Source: Alternaria dauci (lineage: Eukaryota > Ascomycota > Dothideomycetes > Pleosporales > Pleosporaceae). From it: DNA of 64,000 nt. The stretch's first letter is position 1. Each line of letters starts with the position of its first letter. A model generated the notes under the pieces. It made no database searches. It was given only the letters and a program-made list of their open reading frames with translations, and was not told where the DNA came from. Positions 30,703 to 42,212 of this stretch are shown here, in pieces. The stretch covers positions 806,001 through 870,000 of the forward strand of contig NC_091281.1 of assembly GCF_042100115.1 (NCBI RefSeq), read 5' to 3'. A program made the translations under genes and the position numbers.

Positions 30703-32535
30703 CTAAGAAGCTGTCTCCCACTCCTTGTACAAACTCAATTCCTCCTCCTTGACGCCAATCATCTCTTCCCTTACACCTATAATGCCGACCTTGCCAATCG
30801 CCTCAGGGTCTTTGTACTCCGCAAGAGAAGTCTTGAGCGATTCAATGACGGCCTCTTTGTCCTCTACAAGTAAGACAATAGCATCGAAACCACCAGCGCC
30901 GGGCACGACACCGCCGACAACACCGTCGAGTTTCGAGCAATAGTCTAGCAGACGTGTCTGTTGAGGCGGTTCAATAGGCACGCCCGACTTCTCGCCCATG
31001 TCGCGAATCAAAGCGCGGTTGCTATCGATGATCTTCCTCAGAGTGTCATATTTCGATGTATCATCGCCGTGTGACTCTGTAGCCAGACGCGTAAGCTCAG
31101 CAACTAGGGCCTCATTGCCGCTCTGTAGCTCTTTCCAAATCTTCTCTGCTTCTTGTGGTTTCTCTGATCTCCAGGCGAGAACCTTTTTAACCATACCCGG
31201 TGTTTCACTTCCGCAGTCGACATCGCACATGACCAGTCGCAGACCCTCGGGCATCTTGATGGCAGCTTTCTGGATCTCAGTATCCCATGTCGGACCTTCG
31301 ACTAAGGAACGCAACTGTGTTGCGAAACCAGGACTGTTAGGCTGAGGTAGATTACTCAGTAGGGAGGGCGAAAAACGCTTGTACAAGCATGATCCGAAGA
31401 CTGCAGAGGCGATGTCAAAACCGCTTCCCACTTTGCCTTGCGCTTGTGAGTGAGAGGCTTGAGCAAGGTTGTGAAGGATGGTTTGGCCCTTTTCGGTTCG
31501 TACGTCGAACAGTTCTCTTGGTAGGTAGAATTCCAACACTGCTGCCGTGAAACTGGTGACCAGTGCTGCGCTGCTTCCCAGTCCCGTCTTGTGCGCCTCC
31601 TTCAGGCTTACGTTGAAGTCCTGGAAACGGGAGACTTTATGCGGCTTGGAGATTTGGTTGGAACTACGGGTAACGCCTGGGTTGGAGTAATAAGCTTGAT
31701 CAGCTAGAATGCGAATGCTGGAGGGTTGGATGAGAGTCTTCGGAAGGAGGGTGTGGATGTACGTCAATGCATATGTTAGAGCGGTTTCTATGAATGGGTT
31801 GCGGGATCTGGCGATGGACTGCTCGTGGCCGCTAAGATAGGGGTTAGTCGTGTTCTATATACTGGATTAGAGAGAATCACGTCGGTGCCCATGACCGGGT
31901 GGTGTCCACTACAGTAGTAGAGAACCTCGCACCGTGATGCAACCGAGAAAGATGAAACAGAAGACGCCCGAGTACGATTAAAGTAGGAAAAGAGGACACG
32001 ACCAAAGTTTTGGCCGAGCCTTCATACAGACGCTTGCAGTCACATGTACGATTGTAGTTGCATCCTTATCTTACAACAGCTGTTGACAGAAGATGTGGTT
32101 GCAGGCTCGTGGAGAGCGCATTGCCCAATTGGGTAGAGATGCAAGCAGGCATGTTGAGGATGAGCTGAGAAAAAGAAAGGAGACGAAACGAGCGCCAATG
32201 AGATGAAGTGATTATGCACATGAAAAACATGTCTGACGATGGGAGGGATGCACTTACACGCTCAGTTGTGTAATTATGATGCCTCCGTCTTCACTCTGCG
32301 ACCGATATCCATACTCCCAAATTGCCTCACGGAACTGAGGACTCGTCACAAGGATCTCATTGATGGTCACGCCGGACCTCGTTCTGATAGGTTCGACGAC
32401 GGTGTGAATCCTCGCGTCTAAACCGAATACCAGGCCTGTGTATTCCCGGTCAAGTACGAGGTAGCCACCCGCGACTAGCACCTTTGCCGGACAAGAAACG
32501 GCCTTCGGGCTCAACGGCGCGTCCGATGAGGACAT
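30703..32535 (-). CDS. ERG8: Phosphomevalonate kinase (GHMP family)
   Basis: Cytosolic mevalonate-pathway enzyme converting phosphomevalonate to diphosphomevalonate for sterol and prenyl synthesis. Exons 32535-32258 and 31831-30703 give 468 residues. The N-terminus CPAKVLVAGGYLVLDREYTG matches ERG8. After the intron come GHEQSIARSRNPFIETALTY, the GHMP ATP-binding loop GLGSSAALVTSFTAAVLEFY, HSQAQGKVGSGFDIASAVFG, and near the C-terminus GVVPGAGGFDAIVLLVEDKE. All motifs are intact. The single intron is 426 nt, about eight times the local norm, with GTAAGT and CTTAG ends. Divergent from the PPR gene. Confidence 0.96.
31832..32257 (-). other. Unusually long (426 nt) intron of ERG8
   Basis: Bounded by GTAAGT and ATCTTAG, and the flanks join in phase through a split Val codon. 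I found no convincing open frame or structured RNA inside it. Typical introns in this window are 44-165 nt. Confidence 0.8.
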
Positions 32536-33750
32536 GGTGCAAGTGGAGCAGCTGGTGCGACAGGATGTAGCGGGATCTGGATTAGTTGGATTGATAATGC
32601 GATGGCAGGCAGCAGTATTCGCGCAATGTTGGTTGGAGGGAGCTGAAGATGGTGGTCCTGCGGGGTGTGTGCAGCGTAACTAAGAAGTGCAGGCGCTTGT
32701 GGGTCGCTGGGCTTCTGCCACAAACTCTTGCAGCTACCCTCTATACACCGTTTCTTCTAGAACACCCACCACGGCCAGAACTACGATGGGTATCACCATG
32801 ATGCGCCAGTCACGTGCACGTGTACTGCGCCGCAATTCACATGCAGCCTTCGCCTCTGCCGGGGGCGCGCCAATTGATCCGCTGGGACCGGCACTGCGGA
32901 TTTAAGCCATCAGCTGGCTAGTCAAAACCTGCAGCAGGCCAGATGCATGCGGGGTGCAGCCGTGTTCTTCTCGCCGTTCTGTCTGACTCATCCAGCCTTC
33001 GATGGGCGTCCTGGACGGCACGGTGTCAGAATCGTACCGGTACCGACGTTTCCAGGGCTGCGAGAGCGAGCGAGAGCCGCTCATTGGGTCCCGGGCTCGG
33101 GGTGGGTGCTTCCTCTCCGGAGGGACACGTCGTCCCGGCTGCGCGCGTGTGAACGCTTGCCTAAACGCGGTTCAGCGCAGCGCGATAATTTTTCGGCAAT
33201 TTAGCGTTCATCGCATCGGTCCTACCATTCATGACGACTACGAAACGATGCGCTCGAAGCTTCCTTTTGACTCCCGCTAACCAACTTGCCTTCGAGGCTG
33301 CCAATATCTCTCTCCAGGCCGCAGTGTGCCTTGCTTATTCTCAGCCATATTCCCCTTCTACCTGGGATAGAATTGCGACTTCTCCCAAGCATCCGACTGG
33401 ACTGGGGGCATCAACATAAGGTTTCCTCACCACCTTCAAAATTCCCCACACCCACACGCATTCCTTACACCCGTAAAGCGCGTTTGTTTGACGGTCATCG
33501 TCAAATGAACCTGCACCGACGCGTAGGGATCTCGAGAATAGTAAGTCCCCTCCGCTTCGACTATCAACAACTGCTTCCACCATCGCCTTCGTGCACGCGA
33601 GCCACAAAGTTGTTGCCTAACATCAAAATTGGTCGCGGGCCGATATCCGAGTCGCCCAGGGCATCGCCATCATCAAACCACGCTGGGAGAACGTATGCTA
33701 ACCGCCACCAGTCTCACCCTTTCCATCTGGAGGGCTCCCCAAATTCCTAA
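32536..33750. promoter_or_regulatory. Divergent intergenic region between ERG8 and the PPR gene
   Basis: 1215 bp between opposing start codons. The part near the PPR start is pyrimidine- and CCA-rich with short upstream ATGs, suggesting a long 5' leader, possibly spliced. Overlapping open frames lack domains. Confidence 0.5.
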
Positions 33751-36700
33751 ATGGTGTTTAAGAGTTTCCATCTCGCGCGCCAGAGTCTTGCCAAGGGCTT
33801 TACTCACGGTTATGCTCAATCAGTAGTTGCTGGTGTTAGCCAGAACAACCCTCTCGCCTCACTTCAACACGACCGCTTCCGCAAAGGACTCAAAAACCAA
33901 CATGTCTTTGCTTCAACATCGTCTACCACGAGCGCGCTCAAGGCACTCGCCGCCGGACAACACGACCACCAGGACTCGGGCCTAGCCGCATACTACACAG
34001 CATGGCAGAAACACCAGCAAAAGACCGAGGACAAGGAGTGGTCGCAGTTCCAGTTCCGCAAGCTCATCGAGTGGGACCCGGCCTCTTCCAAGGCCGCAGC
34101 CGAGGCCAAGGAGAGCAGTGTTGCGATTGAAGAGGTGGCTGAACCGGTTCCGGCGCATGTCGGTGTCAACCGCGCATACAGTACAAGCCAAGTGGAGGAT
34201 TTCAAGAAGGCTGTTGGTGGTGAAGAGGCGGAGAAGATTGCGCTGGCACAAGTGGATGAGGCCATCGCACAAGAGGTGGCAAGACACAAGGCCGATAGCG
34301 AAGTTGCGCAGGCCATTGAGGAAGAGCTTTCGCCAATTGAAGAGGCCCGCTCAGAGTCTCCCGCAACTGTCGCGGACACTCTTGTGAACTCGACGATTTT
34401 GAGCCGCACCGAATCAACCATCGCCACCAGCCCGATTGAGGCGCACGATGAGTACACTGTACAATTGCAGAAGCTCGCGATTAATCGCAACTATGCCGAA
34501 GTACCCGCCGTCTTCGAGGCTATGCTTCGCTCAGATGTCAAGCCATCGGCCGCTGCATACAATGCTTTGCTGTCCGCTGCGATCCACCTTCCCCGTGCTC
34601 AGCATCAGGTTGTCCCCAAGGCTTTGGACGTCTACTCGGACATGCTGCGCCGACGAGTCGTTCCTGACACTGCCATATACACCACTCTGATTGAACTCCT
34701 TTCTGTTCGTTCTCTGGAAGTTGTGTCTCAGAAGCAGAGCTTTGAAGACAGGCGACTGCGATATGGTGGTATGGAGGAGGAGGGCAGCTTCATGCTTCAG
34801 TCTCACGAGACCGATTATGCTATTCTGGCCGAAGACGGGTCGCTCTCAGTCGCCATCAAGCTGTTCGATGCGGCTGTCCACGTAGAGGCCAACCGCACGT
34901 TCTCTGAGAAGACCTACCGATTGCTCGTCACCGCTTGTGCAGAAAGCGATCGTGTAGAGGATATGGTTCGGATTTACTCGCACATGGAATCCCACAGCGT
35001 AACCCCGGCCGCCGACATGTTCGTTCCAATGATCCAGGCTTTCGGCAAATCTGGTGATCTGAAGAGTGCAGTCGAGTGTTACGACGAATACAAGGCCCTT
35101 GCAATCTCAAACGACAACGGTGAGATTGAGATCACTAGGAAGGACAACGACATCTACGCCGCTCTTGTGAAGGCGTACACCGTCTGTGGCCGTATTGAGG
35201 GAGCTGAGAAGTTTCTGTCCAAGATCGAGAGCGCACTATCTTCTCCAGAAGATGTTACATCCGTTCGTGACATTGTTGGCCTTAAGGCTTTCCTTCCTGA
35301 ATGGTTAAAGAACGGTGCTTTCGACCAAGCCTATGTACACGCAGTCGAGTACCTCAGTCCACAGGCGCGCCAGATCGCTATGGCTGCTATCTGCATCAAG
35401 GCTGCTGATCGCGATGCAGTCGAGATCGCCACTCAGGCTTTCGACGATCTGGAAGCCGAGGTCGACCTCTCACGACCAGCTATGGCGATGGGTGCAATGC
35501 ACATTCGCACTGGAAACATCGAAGCTGCGGAGGTGTTCTGGAGAATGCTCGAGCTTTCTCCCACCAAGACCGACTTCATTGAGCCTACTGCCATGCACAG
35601 CATCGCATTGATCGGCAGTGGGCATGCGGAGCGTGGTCTCCGTCAAGGTCGTCAAATGTTCGCTCGTATACGGGACTCTCAGTCTGGCTCTACACAAGCT
35701 AAGATGGAGACCGTAGAGCACATTGACGAGGCTATCGAGGTTATGGGTCAGTTCATGATGAAGCGTGGTATCTTCCTTCCGCCGCGGGCTAGCATGGAAC
35801 TGATGTGGACGATGATTGAAAACGGCGGCCTAGTCACCCCAGTTGCTCACCACCTACTTGCTGGAATGGGACCTGAGGCCGTTGTTCAACTCAACTTCGA
35901 CGACATCACGCTTCTGATGCAAGTTCAATCTGGAATTCTACTCCAGGAGGCCGAAGTTGATGTTGCTCACGTTGCACGGTTTGCCCATCTTCTCGAAGTC
36001 ATTGCTGCAACCGGCACGCCGGTCAACAAAACCACCTCTGGTCTCGTTGAACAAGTGCTCACCAAGCTCGACAGGGGCGATCTCCAGCATCGATGGTACG
36101 CTTACAAGCATCCCGCTGCCTACCCTATTCAAGCCCCCATTGCCCCTGCGGCTCCTACTTTCGAGGACCAATATGACCCTTACGCTGCATCTACCGACAA
36201 CAAGGGCTCCGTCGCCATCACTGAACTGCTGGAGAAGACCCATGGACGATCGTCGTCTCACCTCAACGAGGCTTTGATGAAGTTCAAGAACATGCGTCGA
36301 GCTGGCCGCCATCCTCGATTCTTCACCTATGCTAAGCTCATCACTGCCGCTGCTAAGGAGGACCGCCTGACTCTGGCTCATGACATCCTCAACCTTGCTA
36401 AGCAGGACGTTCCTCTCCTGCCTCAGTATCGTATTGTGCGATACGGCTGGGTCACCATCTTGGATGCTATGGTCGCTGCTTGCCTTACTTGCAACCAGCG
36501 CGATCTCGCAGGGAGATACCACCAGGATCTGCTCGAGATGGGTGCCGCTCCGACCGCCAACACCTTTGGTCTCTACATCACTACGCTCAAGGAGTCCACC
36601 AAGACGTTCGATGAGGCGACCGAAGCAGTCAAGATCTTCCTTCGTGCCAAGTCTGAGGGTGTCGAGCCTTCTTCTTTCTTGTACAATGCTCTCATTGGCA

Positions 36701-37590
36701 AACTTGGAAAGGCCCGACGCATCGACGACTGCCTTTTCTATTTCTCAGAGATGCGCAACCTCGGCATTCGCCCTACTTCTGTTACCTACGGTACCATTGT
36801 CAACGCGCTTTGCCGTGTCAGTGACGAGAAGTTCGCCGAGGAACTGTTCGAAGAGATGGAGAGCATGCCCAACTACAAGCCCCGCCCTGCTCCCTACCAC
36901 AGCATGATGCAGTTCTTCTTGACGACTAAGCGTGATCGCAGCAAGGTCCTCAGCTATTACGAACGTATGCTTGCTAAGCGCATCGAGCCTACCACCCACA
37001 CGTACAAGCTTCTCATCGATACTTACGCTACGCTTGAGCCAGTTGACATGGAGGCTGCGGAGAAGGTTCTCGAGCAAGTCAAGGCCGCCGGTGCTGTCCC
37101 AGAAGCTGTCCACTACTCCTCGTTGATCCATGCCAAGGGCTGCGTCATGCACGACATGGAGGGTGCCCGTCGTCTCTTCGACAGCGTTCTCGCCGACAGC
37201 CGCGTCCGCCCTCAGGCCTGCCTCTACCAAGCACTCTTCGAGGCCATGGTTGCCAACCATGAGATTGCTGATACTGAGGATGTTCTCCGCGACATGCGTG
37301 CTCGTGGCGTTGAGATGACTCCTTACATTGCCAACTCTCTCATTCATGGATGGGCTCTTGCTCACGACATAGAGAAGGCTAAGACTATCTACGAGTCTGT
37401 TCCTGAGAGCAGGCGTGAGCCCAGCACTTACGAGGCCATGACCCGTGCCTACATGGCCGTCGAGGACCGCGCTGCTGCTATGGTAGTTGTCAACGAGGGT
37501 TTGTCTCGTGGCTACCCTGCCGCCGTCGCTGGCAAGATTCTCGAGCTTGTCGGTGGCGGTCGTGCACCCGCTACTGAGGTCGCTGCTTAA
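33751..37590 (+). CDS. Large pentatricopeptide repeat (PPR) protein, probably mitochondrial
   Basis: 1279 residues in a single 3.84-kb exon. The N-terminus MVFKSFHLARQSLAKGFTHG is basic, Ser/Arg containing and free of acidic residues, fitting mitochondrial import. A Glu/Ala-rich linker spans about residues 90-225. PPR-type helical repeats then run to the C-terminus, for example PSAAAYNALLSAAIHLPRAQ, TPAADMFVPMIQAFGKSGDL, PSSFLYNALIGKLGKARRID, RPTSVTYGTIVNALCRVSDE and EPTTHTYKLLIDTYATLEPV. Such proteins bind organellar RNA and control its stability or translation; in filamentous fungi, CYA-5-type PPR proteins of similar size act on cox1 mRNA. The RNA target here is unknown. Codon use is strongly biased to C-ending codons. 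No introns, no breaks. Confidence 0.93.
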   Translation: MVFKSFHLARQSLAKGFTHGYAQSVVAGVSQNNPLASLQHDRFRKGLKNQHVFASTSSTTSALKALAAGQHDHQDSGLAAYYTAWQKHQQKTEDKEWSQFQFRKLIEWDPASSKAAAEAKESSVAIEEVAEPVPAHVGVNRAYSTSQVEDFKKAVGGEEAEKIALAQVDEAIAQEVARHKADSEVAQAIEEELSPIEEARSESPATVADTLVNSTILSRTESTIATSPIEAHDEYTVQLQKLAINRNYAEVPAVFEAMLRSDVKPSAAAYNALLSAAIHLPRAQHQVVPKALDVYSDMLRRRVVPDTAIYTTLIELLSVRSLEVVSQKQSFEDRRLRYGGMEEEGSFMLQSHETDYAILAEDGSLSVAIKLFDAAVHVEANRTFSEKTYRLLVTACAESDRVEDMVRIYSHMESHSVTPAADMFVPMIQAFGKSGDLKSAVECYDEYKALAISNDNGEIEITRKDNDIYAALVKAYTVCGRIEGAEKFLSKIESALSSPEDVTSVRDIVGLKAFLPEWLKNGAFDQAYVHAVEYLSPQARQIAMAAICIKAADRDAVEIATQAFDDLEAEVDLSRPAMAMGAMHIRTGNIEAAEVFWRMLELSPTKTDFIEPTAMHSIALIGSGHAERGLRQGRQMFARIRDSQSGSTQAKMETVEHIDEAIEVMGQFMMKRGIFLPPRASMELMWTMIENGGLVTPVAHHLLAGMGPEAVVQLNFDDITLLMQVQSGILLQEAEVDVAHVARFAHLLEVIAATGTPVNKTTSGLVEQVLTKLDRGDLQHRWYAYKHPAAYPIQAPIAPAAPTFEDQYDPYAASTDNKGSVAITELLEKTHGRSSSHLNEALMKFKNMRRAGRHPRFFTYAKLITAAAKEDRLTLAHDILNLAKQDVPLLPQYRIVRYGWVTILDAMVAACLTCNQRDLAGRYHQDLLEMGAAPTANTFGLYITTLKESTKTFDEATEAVKIFLRAKSEGVEPSSFLYNALIGKLGKARRIDDCLFYFSEMRNLGIRPTSVTYGTIVNALCRVSDEKFAEELFEEMESMPNYKPRPAPYHSMMQFFLTTKRDRSKVLSYYERMLAKRIEPTTHTYKLLIDTYATLEPVDMEAAEKVLEQVKAAGAVPEAVHYSSLIHAKGCVMHDMEGARRLFDSVLADSRVRPQACLYQALFEAMVANHEIADTEDVLRDMRARGVEMTPYIANSLIHGWALAHDIEKAKTIYESVPESRREPSTYEAMTRAYMAVEDRAAAMVVVNEGLSRGYPAAVAGKILELVGGGRAPATEVAA

Positions 37591-38646
37591 GCGATCAACC
37601 TCAGCTTTTCTTCTCTTTCCAGATTTACTGCTTCCTAGCACTTCGATCGTACACTTTTTTTTATTCGATTTACTGCGACGGCCGATCAAAAAGAATTTCT
37701 CAAAACAGCCCCCGTGCCGCTTAGAAGGTAACACTTCTAGTGGCGTGGCTGGGCATCAATATTTTATCCTTGATGTCGCTTCTACGTTTTTCAGCGACGG
37801 CGTTATTATCCAGGGTCTCTTGTCTTCGAGCGAAACGAAACGATATCCCGCAATCAGCGACGGAGCCGGTAGGCTGGGTGGGTCTGGCGTCTGTGTAATG
37901 GCAGGTGGTTAGGCCTAGTTGGGCTGCCTGGTCTGTAGGGTTGGTTGGTTGGGATGTAGGGTGATCATCTCTCGTACTGCATCTCGTCATGGCATGGTGT
38001 TATCTCTGGTGGTCATTGCATCTGCGCGGTCGTTATATATGGTTTCGCTGTACAATACCCTGGGTTATACCATCTCCTCTCTAGACCAAGGTTCAGATTT
38101 TGGTGGGCGGTGCGGTGTCTTTAGTATTATGTAGGTAGTCAGGAAGCCAGACGCAACGGTCACACGTTTGCGTTGAGAACGAAGCGAAACGAAACTGTAA
38201 TAATAAGGTTGTTGAATTTATCTGTGATCTTTCCAAGCCGAGTACGGTCGTATGCTCTTCCAACTGCGATGAGAGATTGTCTAGAAGCGATAATACCTGT
38301 CCATGGACATGTTCTGTAGCAGCTGATGGGGGTATACTCGAAGAGTTCCTAGCTTTGACATCCAAACACGCCATGTTCAAAGTTGAGATGAAACCAGAGG
38401 CAAGGTTCAGTATTCAATCAGAGCGAATGCTTGAAAAATGCATGTTATGCCATTATTGCGAACTACTGTAGGTAGCAATAAAGTCCAAACAAGGCCTACT
38501 CCCCCAACGCCATGCTTATGCATGATAAACCACCTCATGGATGAATGCCAATGTCGTGAATCGTGAAAAATATAACGCGTGCTGGTATGTACAAAGACCT
38601 CCTCTTAATTCCTGCCTACTATACGCTCCTCTTCTCTAGTTATGAC
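37591..38646. other. Convergent 3' region of PPR gene and MGNLC-motif gene
   Basis: 1056 bp between two facing stop codons. It is T-rich just after the PPR stop (TTTTTTTTATT near 37657), consistent with 3' untranslated sequence. Nothing coding was recognised. Confidence 0.5.
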
Positions 38647-39092
38647 TCAGTTGTAGTTTCTCGTTTCTGTAGCTTGGTCGGCTTCCCGTGCTAGGCGGTT
38701 CTCGTTGGCGGCTTGCTGCAGGGTCTGGGTATTCGTTTGGCGCTTCTGTGCATCGAGCTTCTTCTGGAGGTCGCCTGACGAAGCCTTGTTCGCGCGGGCC
38801 TGGAAGCCATGTCAGCGATCTTAATCAAGAGTCGCGCAGTCCTTGCTCTGCTCTGGCTCCTGAAAATGCGAAGGCTATAGGTACGTACCTCTGCCGCAGC
38901 TGCTGCCGCAGCCTTTGGATCATCTTGCCTGTTGCTCTCTCCTAGCGTCCGTGGTGGGCCACCGACCTTTGGCTTTGGTGGTGCAACATTGTTCGGAATG
39001 GATGCTCTGGTCGCAGGCGCAGGCGCGGATTCAAGTGTGCGCCCATTGCCTCCAAAGTTGTCCTTGGACTGTTTGCCGCAGAGATTACCCAT
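38647..39092 (-). CDS. Small fungal protein with N-terminal acylation motif (MGNLC)
   Basis: 118 residues, two exons (39092-38889 and 38799-38647; 89-nt intron, GTACGT..TTCCAG). Begins MGNLCGKQSKDNFGG: Gly2 with a small residue nearby and Cys5 fits N-myristoylation followed by palmitoylation, so membrane attachment is likely. The middle is Pro/Ala rich with a run of seven alanines. The C-terminal part (after the intron) is a charged helix, KASSGDLQKKLDAQKRQTNT then QQAANENRLAREAD. No known domain. I think it is a conserved fungal small protein because the splice join, start context and termini are coherent, but its function is unknown. Confidence 0.75.
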
Positions 39093-39996
39093 CTGTAGCT
39101 CTGGAGTCGAAGCTGTAGGAGGTTGGGACGAAGGAAATTTGGTGACCGTGGTTGCAGCGATAATCGCTGTGGCTGTGCGAAGGTAGGGTCCAGAGTACAA
39201 GGGAGGGTTGCGGAGGAGACGTCAGCCTTGTGGCGGGGAAGATGCATTGCGACGCGTGGGATTGGCGCCAAGTACCCGTCTCTCGGGTACCGGCTACGGC
39301 ATCTTCAGGTAGGGTTGTAAAAGTGTGCGTCAAACACTACGTTTTCTTATCTTCTCTAATTTCTTCTTCATAGTCACGTCGCGTTGGTGACGGCCACATA
39401 TGACGATGACTACAAACGTCAAGCACTCCGTAGGTGGGTACACTAAAGCGGTAGCGCAATGAGTTCTTCCGTAACCCGTGGGTGAAGGCTTCTTTGGCCC
39501 GTCGCACACGACGACGCGGGTGTGTGAGTGACTGCACATACGCCGGTACAAGTCGCATTACTACCAGATATTGACAACAGCGCCTCGCAGTCATTCCTAG
39601 CCTCGTTGTATGCATCCGGCGACGCCAGGATCCGGAACAAGGACGATACACATGACAATCGTGACTTGGAGCCAAAGGCCAATTAGGGCGCAGGAGTTGG
39701 ATACACGCTTTTACGCATTCGGTTAGGCGCCATTCACTCTTCCCAAGCGCATACCTTCACCTTCTCAGTCAGTCCGTTCCTTTCCCTCGTAGTTGATGTT
39801 GTAAAGCTGTCAGGGTAGAGCCCTCCAAGGCATGGTTGGTTGTATGTTTTTTTTTCTTTTCACTTACCCCCCACACCTTGCCTGGCATTCTGATTACGCC
39901 ATCGTGCTTTCCCAAGTCTGAGAACCGTGATGGCCTCCGCCTTGACTTTTCGATATCGTTAGAAACACACCTCTGAAACCCCAAAAGCACGCCAAA
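39093..39996. promoter_or_regulatory. Divergent intergenic region between MGNLC and zinc-finger genes
   Basis: 904 bp between opposing start codons, holding both promoters. Contains a poly-T tract (about 39847-39857). No open frame is convincing. Confidence 0.5.
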
Positions 39997-42212
39997 ATGG
40001 CTAATAACTGTACAGATTGCGATCGCGACTCGGCTTTTGGAGACGACGACGACTTTTGGACTACAAATCCGATGTTTTCTTTGGGCGCACCAGTGGCTGG
40101 GACCAAGCGTGCTGCAGACAATCTGAACGATGATGCCGCACAAACCCGGGGCCAATCAACCCCGTCTCAGCTTGAACATGGTACTCAACCAGTTGATCCA
40201 AGCTTATGTTGCACTCGCTGCCCAGAGACATGCGACGTGCGTTCGACCAAGCGGAGGGCCTCCGCCTTGAAGGTGGCCGAGTATCACGAACTCACCGCCG
40301 AATCACACACCAATCTCGACATCGATTGCTCTTTCCCAGATGACTGCTTCGAAAAGTTTTGTCAGGAATGCAATTTGGAGCCGTCCTGCCCACCAGTCCC
40401 TTGCCCCGATGATAACTGTCCCGATGTCTGCCCCGAAGACTGCCCCGAAGACGACGCTTGTTTCGACCCACAGTGTACTCAGAAAGATGAGCATTGTACA
40501 GACGACTGTATAGACTCTCAGTGTACAAAGGTCGCTTGTCCAGATCAGGTATGCTGCTGTCAAAAGTGCGACGTTCAAGCATTCGCCCTGCCTAGCACGC
40601 AGCACGAGTGTCACTTCGCCCATTCCGCTCCTTCGTCTGCTGGTACCGTGTACTGCTACGATTCCGCGCCTTGCCATTTCCAAGAAGGCTTCCATGGACA
40701 CGATGATGGGTTGTCGTCGTTTGAGACATATCCTTGCTTCTCCCAAACTCACGGGTACAATACTATCGCGGATGACCTGACCACAATAGCGTCGAGCGCT
40801 CCAACACCAGCTCTGTCGCACAGCAACTACACCTCGCTAGAAAGCGCATTCACCACAGAGCCGTCACCAGGGCCTAGCCAAACAATCTTCCCGCCACACT
40901 GTTACCTCGACGTCGCCGGTGATCACTGTCACATTGATAACTCGTGTTGTCATGGCTCTCAAAGAGCCTGTGGTGACGCCCCGTCTGCGTCGCAACAACA
41001 GCTCGATCTCTGGAACTCTTCAATAGCGCCAGGCAACGGATTAGCGACGAATTTCATGAACTTTGGTTTCAACGCAAGCCTACCGACAAGCCCCGTTTCG
41101 GCCGATCGTAACTCTCTACACTCGTCAAATCCATTTAGCTTGAACTCACCCATGATGGGCTTCAATGACCAGACATTCCACGATCAGTCGTGGATGCTGA
41201 CAGATTCAGCATTTCCAAACACTTTTCAATCAGCGAGCTCATTCACTGGTGCAAACAAACTCGACTTCCTCGCTTCGGCAGTCCAGAGCGAAATCTTGCG
41301 GCCAAACACATCGACTTTGGCAGGTTCAAGCTCGACATCTGCCACAGGTGCTCAAGCTGAATCTCAAGCTTGTATATGTAAATGGTACGTCAGTCTGCAA
41401 CAATCCCTTACTCCCCAGATTATCTTAATCTATGATATCCTTGTGATTGTTTGAGAACCGTAAGCTAATTGAAACTCCTCAGGCAACATGCACCCGGCGT
41501 CCTCTGTCTTGCCGTCTTCGAGACACCCGAAGCCCTTCATAAACATATCAAGATCGGACACGTAGACAACTGCACACACTGCTTCTGTCAATGGGAAGGC
41601 TGTGAAGCACATTCAAAAGATTTCAAGCAACGCTCCAAGCTGTCTCGTCACCTTCTCGGTCATGCAGGTTACCGCCCATATGCGTGCAGCTATGAGGGAT
41701 GTGAGAAGACGTTTGCCACCAATCAAGCGAAAGACAACCATGAGAGAACCCACACAGGCGAGAGGCCGTACGTATGTGACCGTTGCGGTTACACAACAAC
41801 AACACATACACAGCTACAAACACACATTAGTGCGCTGCACGAGGGCAAGAAGCCGCATAAATGCCGATTCTGCGAGTTTACATGCGCCGATTCGAGTAAC
41901 TTGAGCAAGCATGAGAGGACACACCAGGTATGTATGGATTGACGGCACTAGGACTGCCTTTGCTAACGATACTTACAGACGCTGCGACCATATAGATGTC
42001 CCCACCCAAACTGCACCTTCAAGCCCGACTGCCGCTGGGAGAACCTAAAGCGACACTTACGTCGTTCAGGCCACTGCCCACAACTTTTGGTAGAAACAAG
42101 CGAAGAGTACAAGTCCTACCGCGAAGGCGTGCGGCGTGAAATCGACGACTGGCATAAGCAAAACGAAGATGGTGGTCTAGGAAAGAGCAGTAGAAGGAAG
42201 GGCAGGTCGTAG
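39997..42212 (+). CDS. C2H2 zinc-finger protein with Cys-rich acidic N-terminus
   Basis: Putative nuclear DNA-binding regulator of 688 residues. Exons 39997-41384, 41483-41927, 41979-42212 (introns 98 and 51 nt). Around residues 120-195 the protein has many CP, DC and CC pairs (CPDDNCPDVCPEDCPEDD, then CTDDCIDSQC, QVCCCQKCD), followed by a His/Cys-rich stretch and a Ser/Asn/Phe-rich linker. The C-terminus carries a finger array: CTHCFCQWEGCEAHSKDF..H..H, YACSYEGCEKTF..H..H, YVCDRCGYTTTTHTQLQTH, HKCRFCEFTCADSSNLSKH with the linkers HTGERPY and HEGKKPH, then, after intron 2, a last finger YRCPHPNCTFKPDCRWENLK. Zap1/ZafA-type zinc sensors also combine Cys/His-rich activation regions with C-terminal fingers, so a metal-responsive factor is a guess, not a call. 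Confidence 0.9.
40401..40455 (+). repeat. In-frame 12-bp imperfect tandem repeat in the Cys-rich region
   Basis: Near-repeats of TGCCCCGAAGAC (with variants TGCCCCGATGAT and TGTCCCGATGTC) encode repeated Cys-Pro-Glu/Asp-Asp units. Suggests slippage expansion of the cysteine cluster. Confidence 0.7.

Noticed and set aside
36745..37734. 329-codon minus-strand open frame inside the PPR gene
   Set aside because: It is the antisense shadow of a strongly codon-biased coding sequence; residues are Val/Leu/Ser/Arg rich without a domain.
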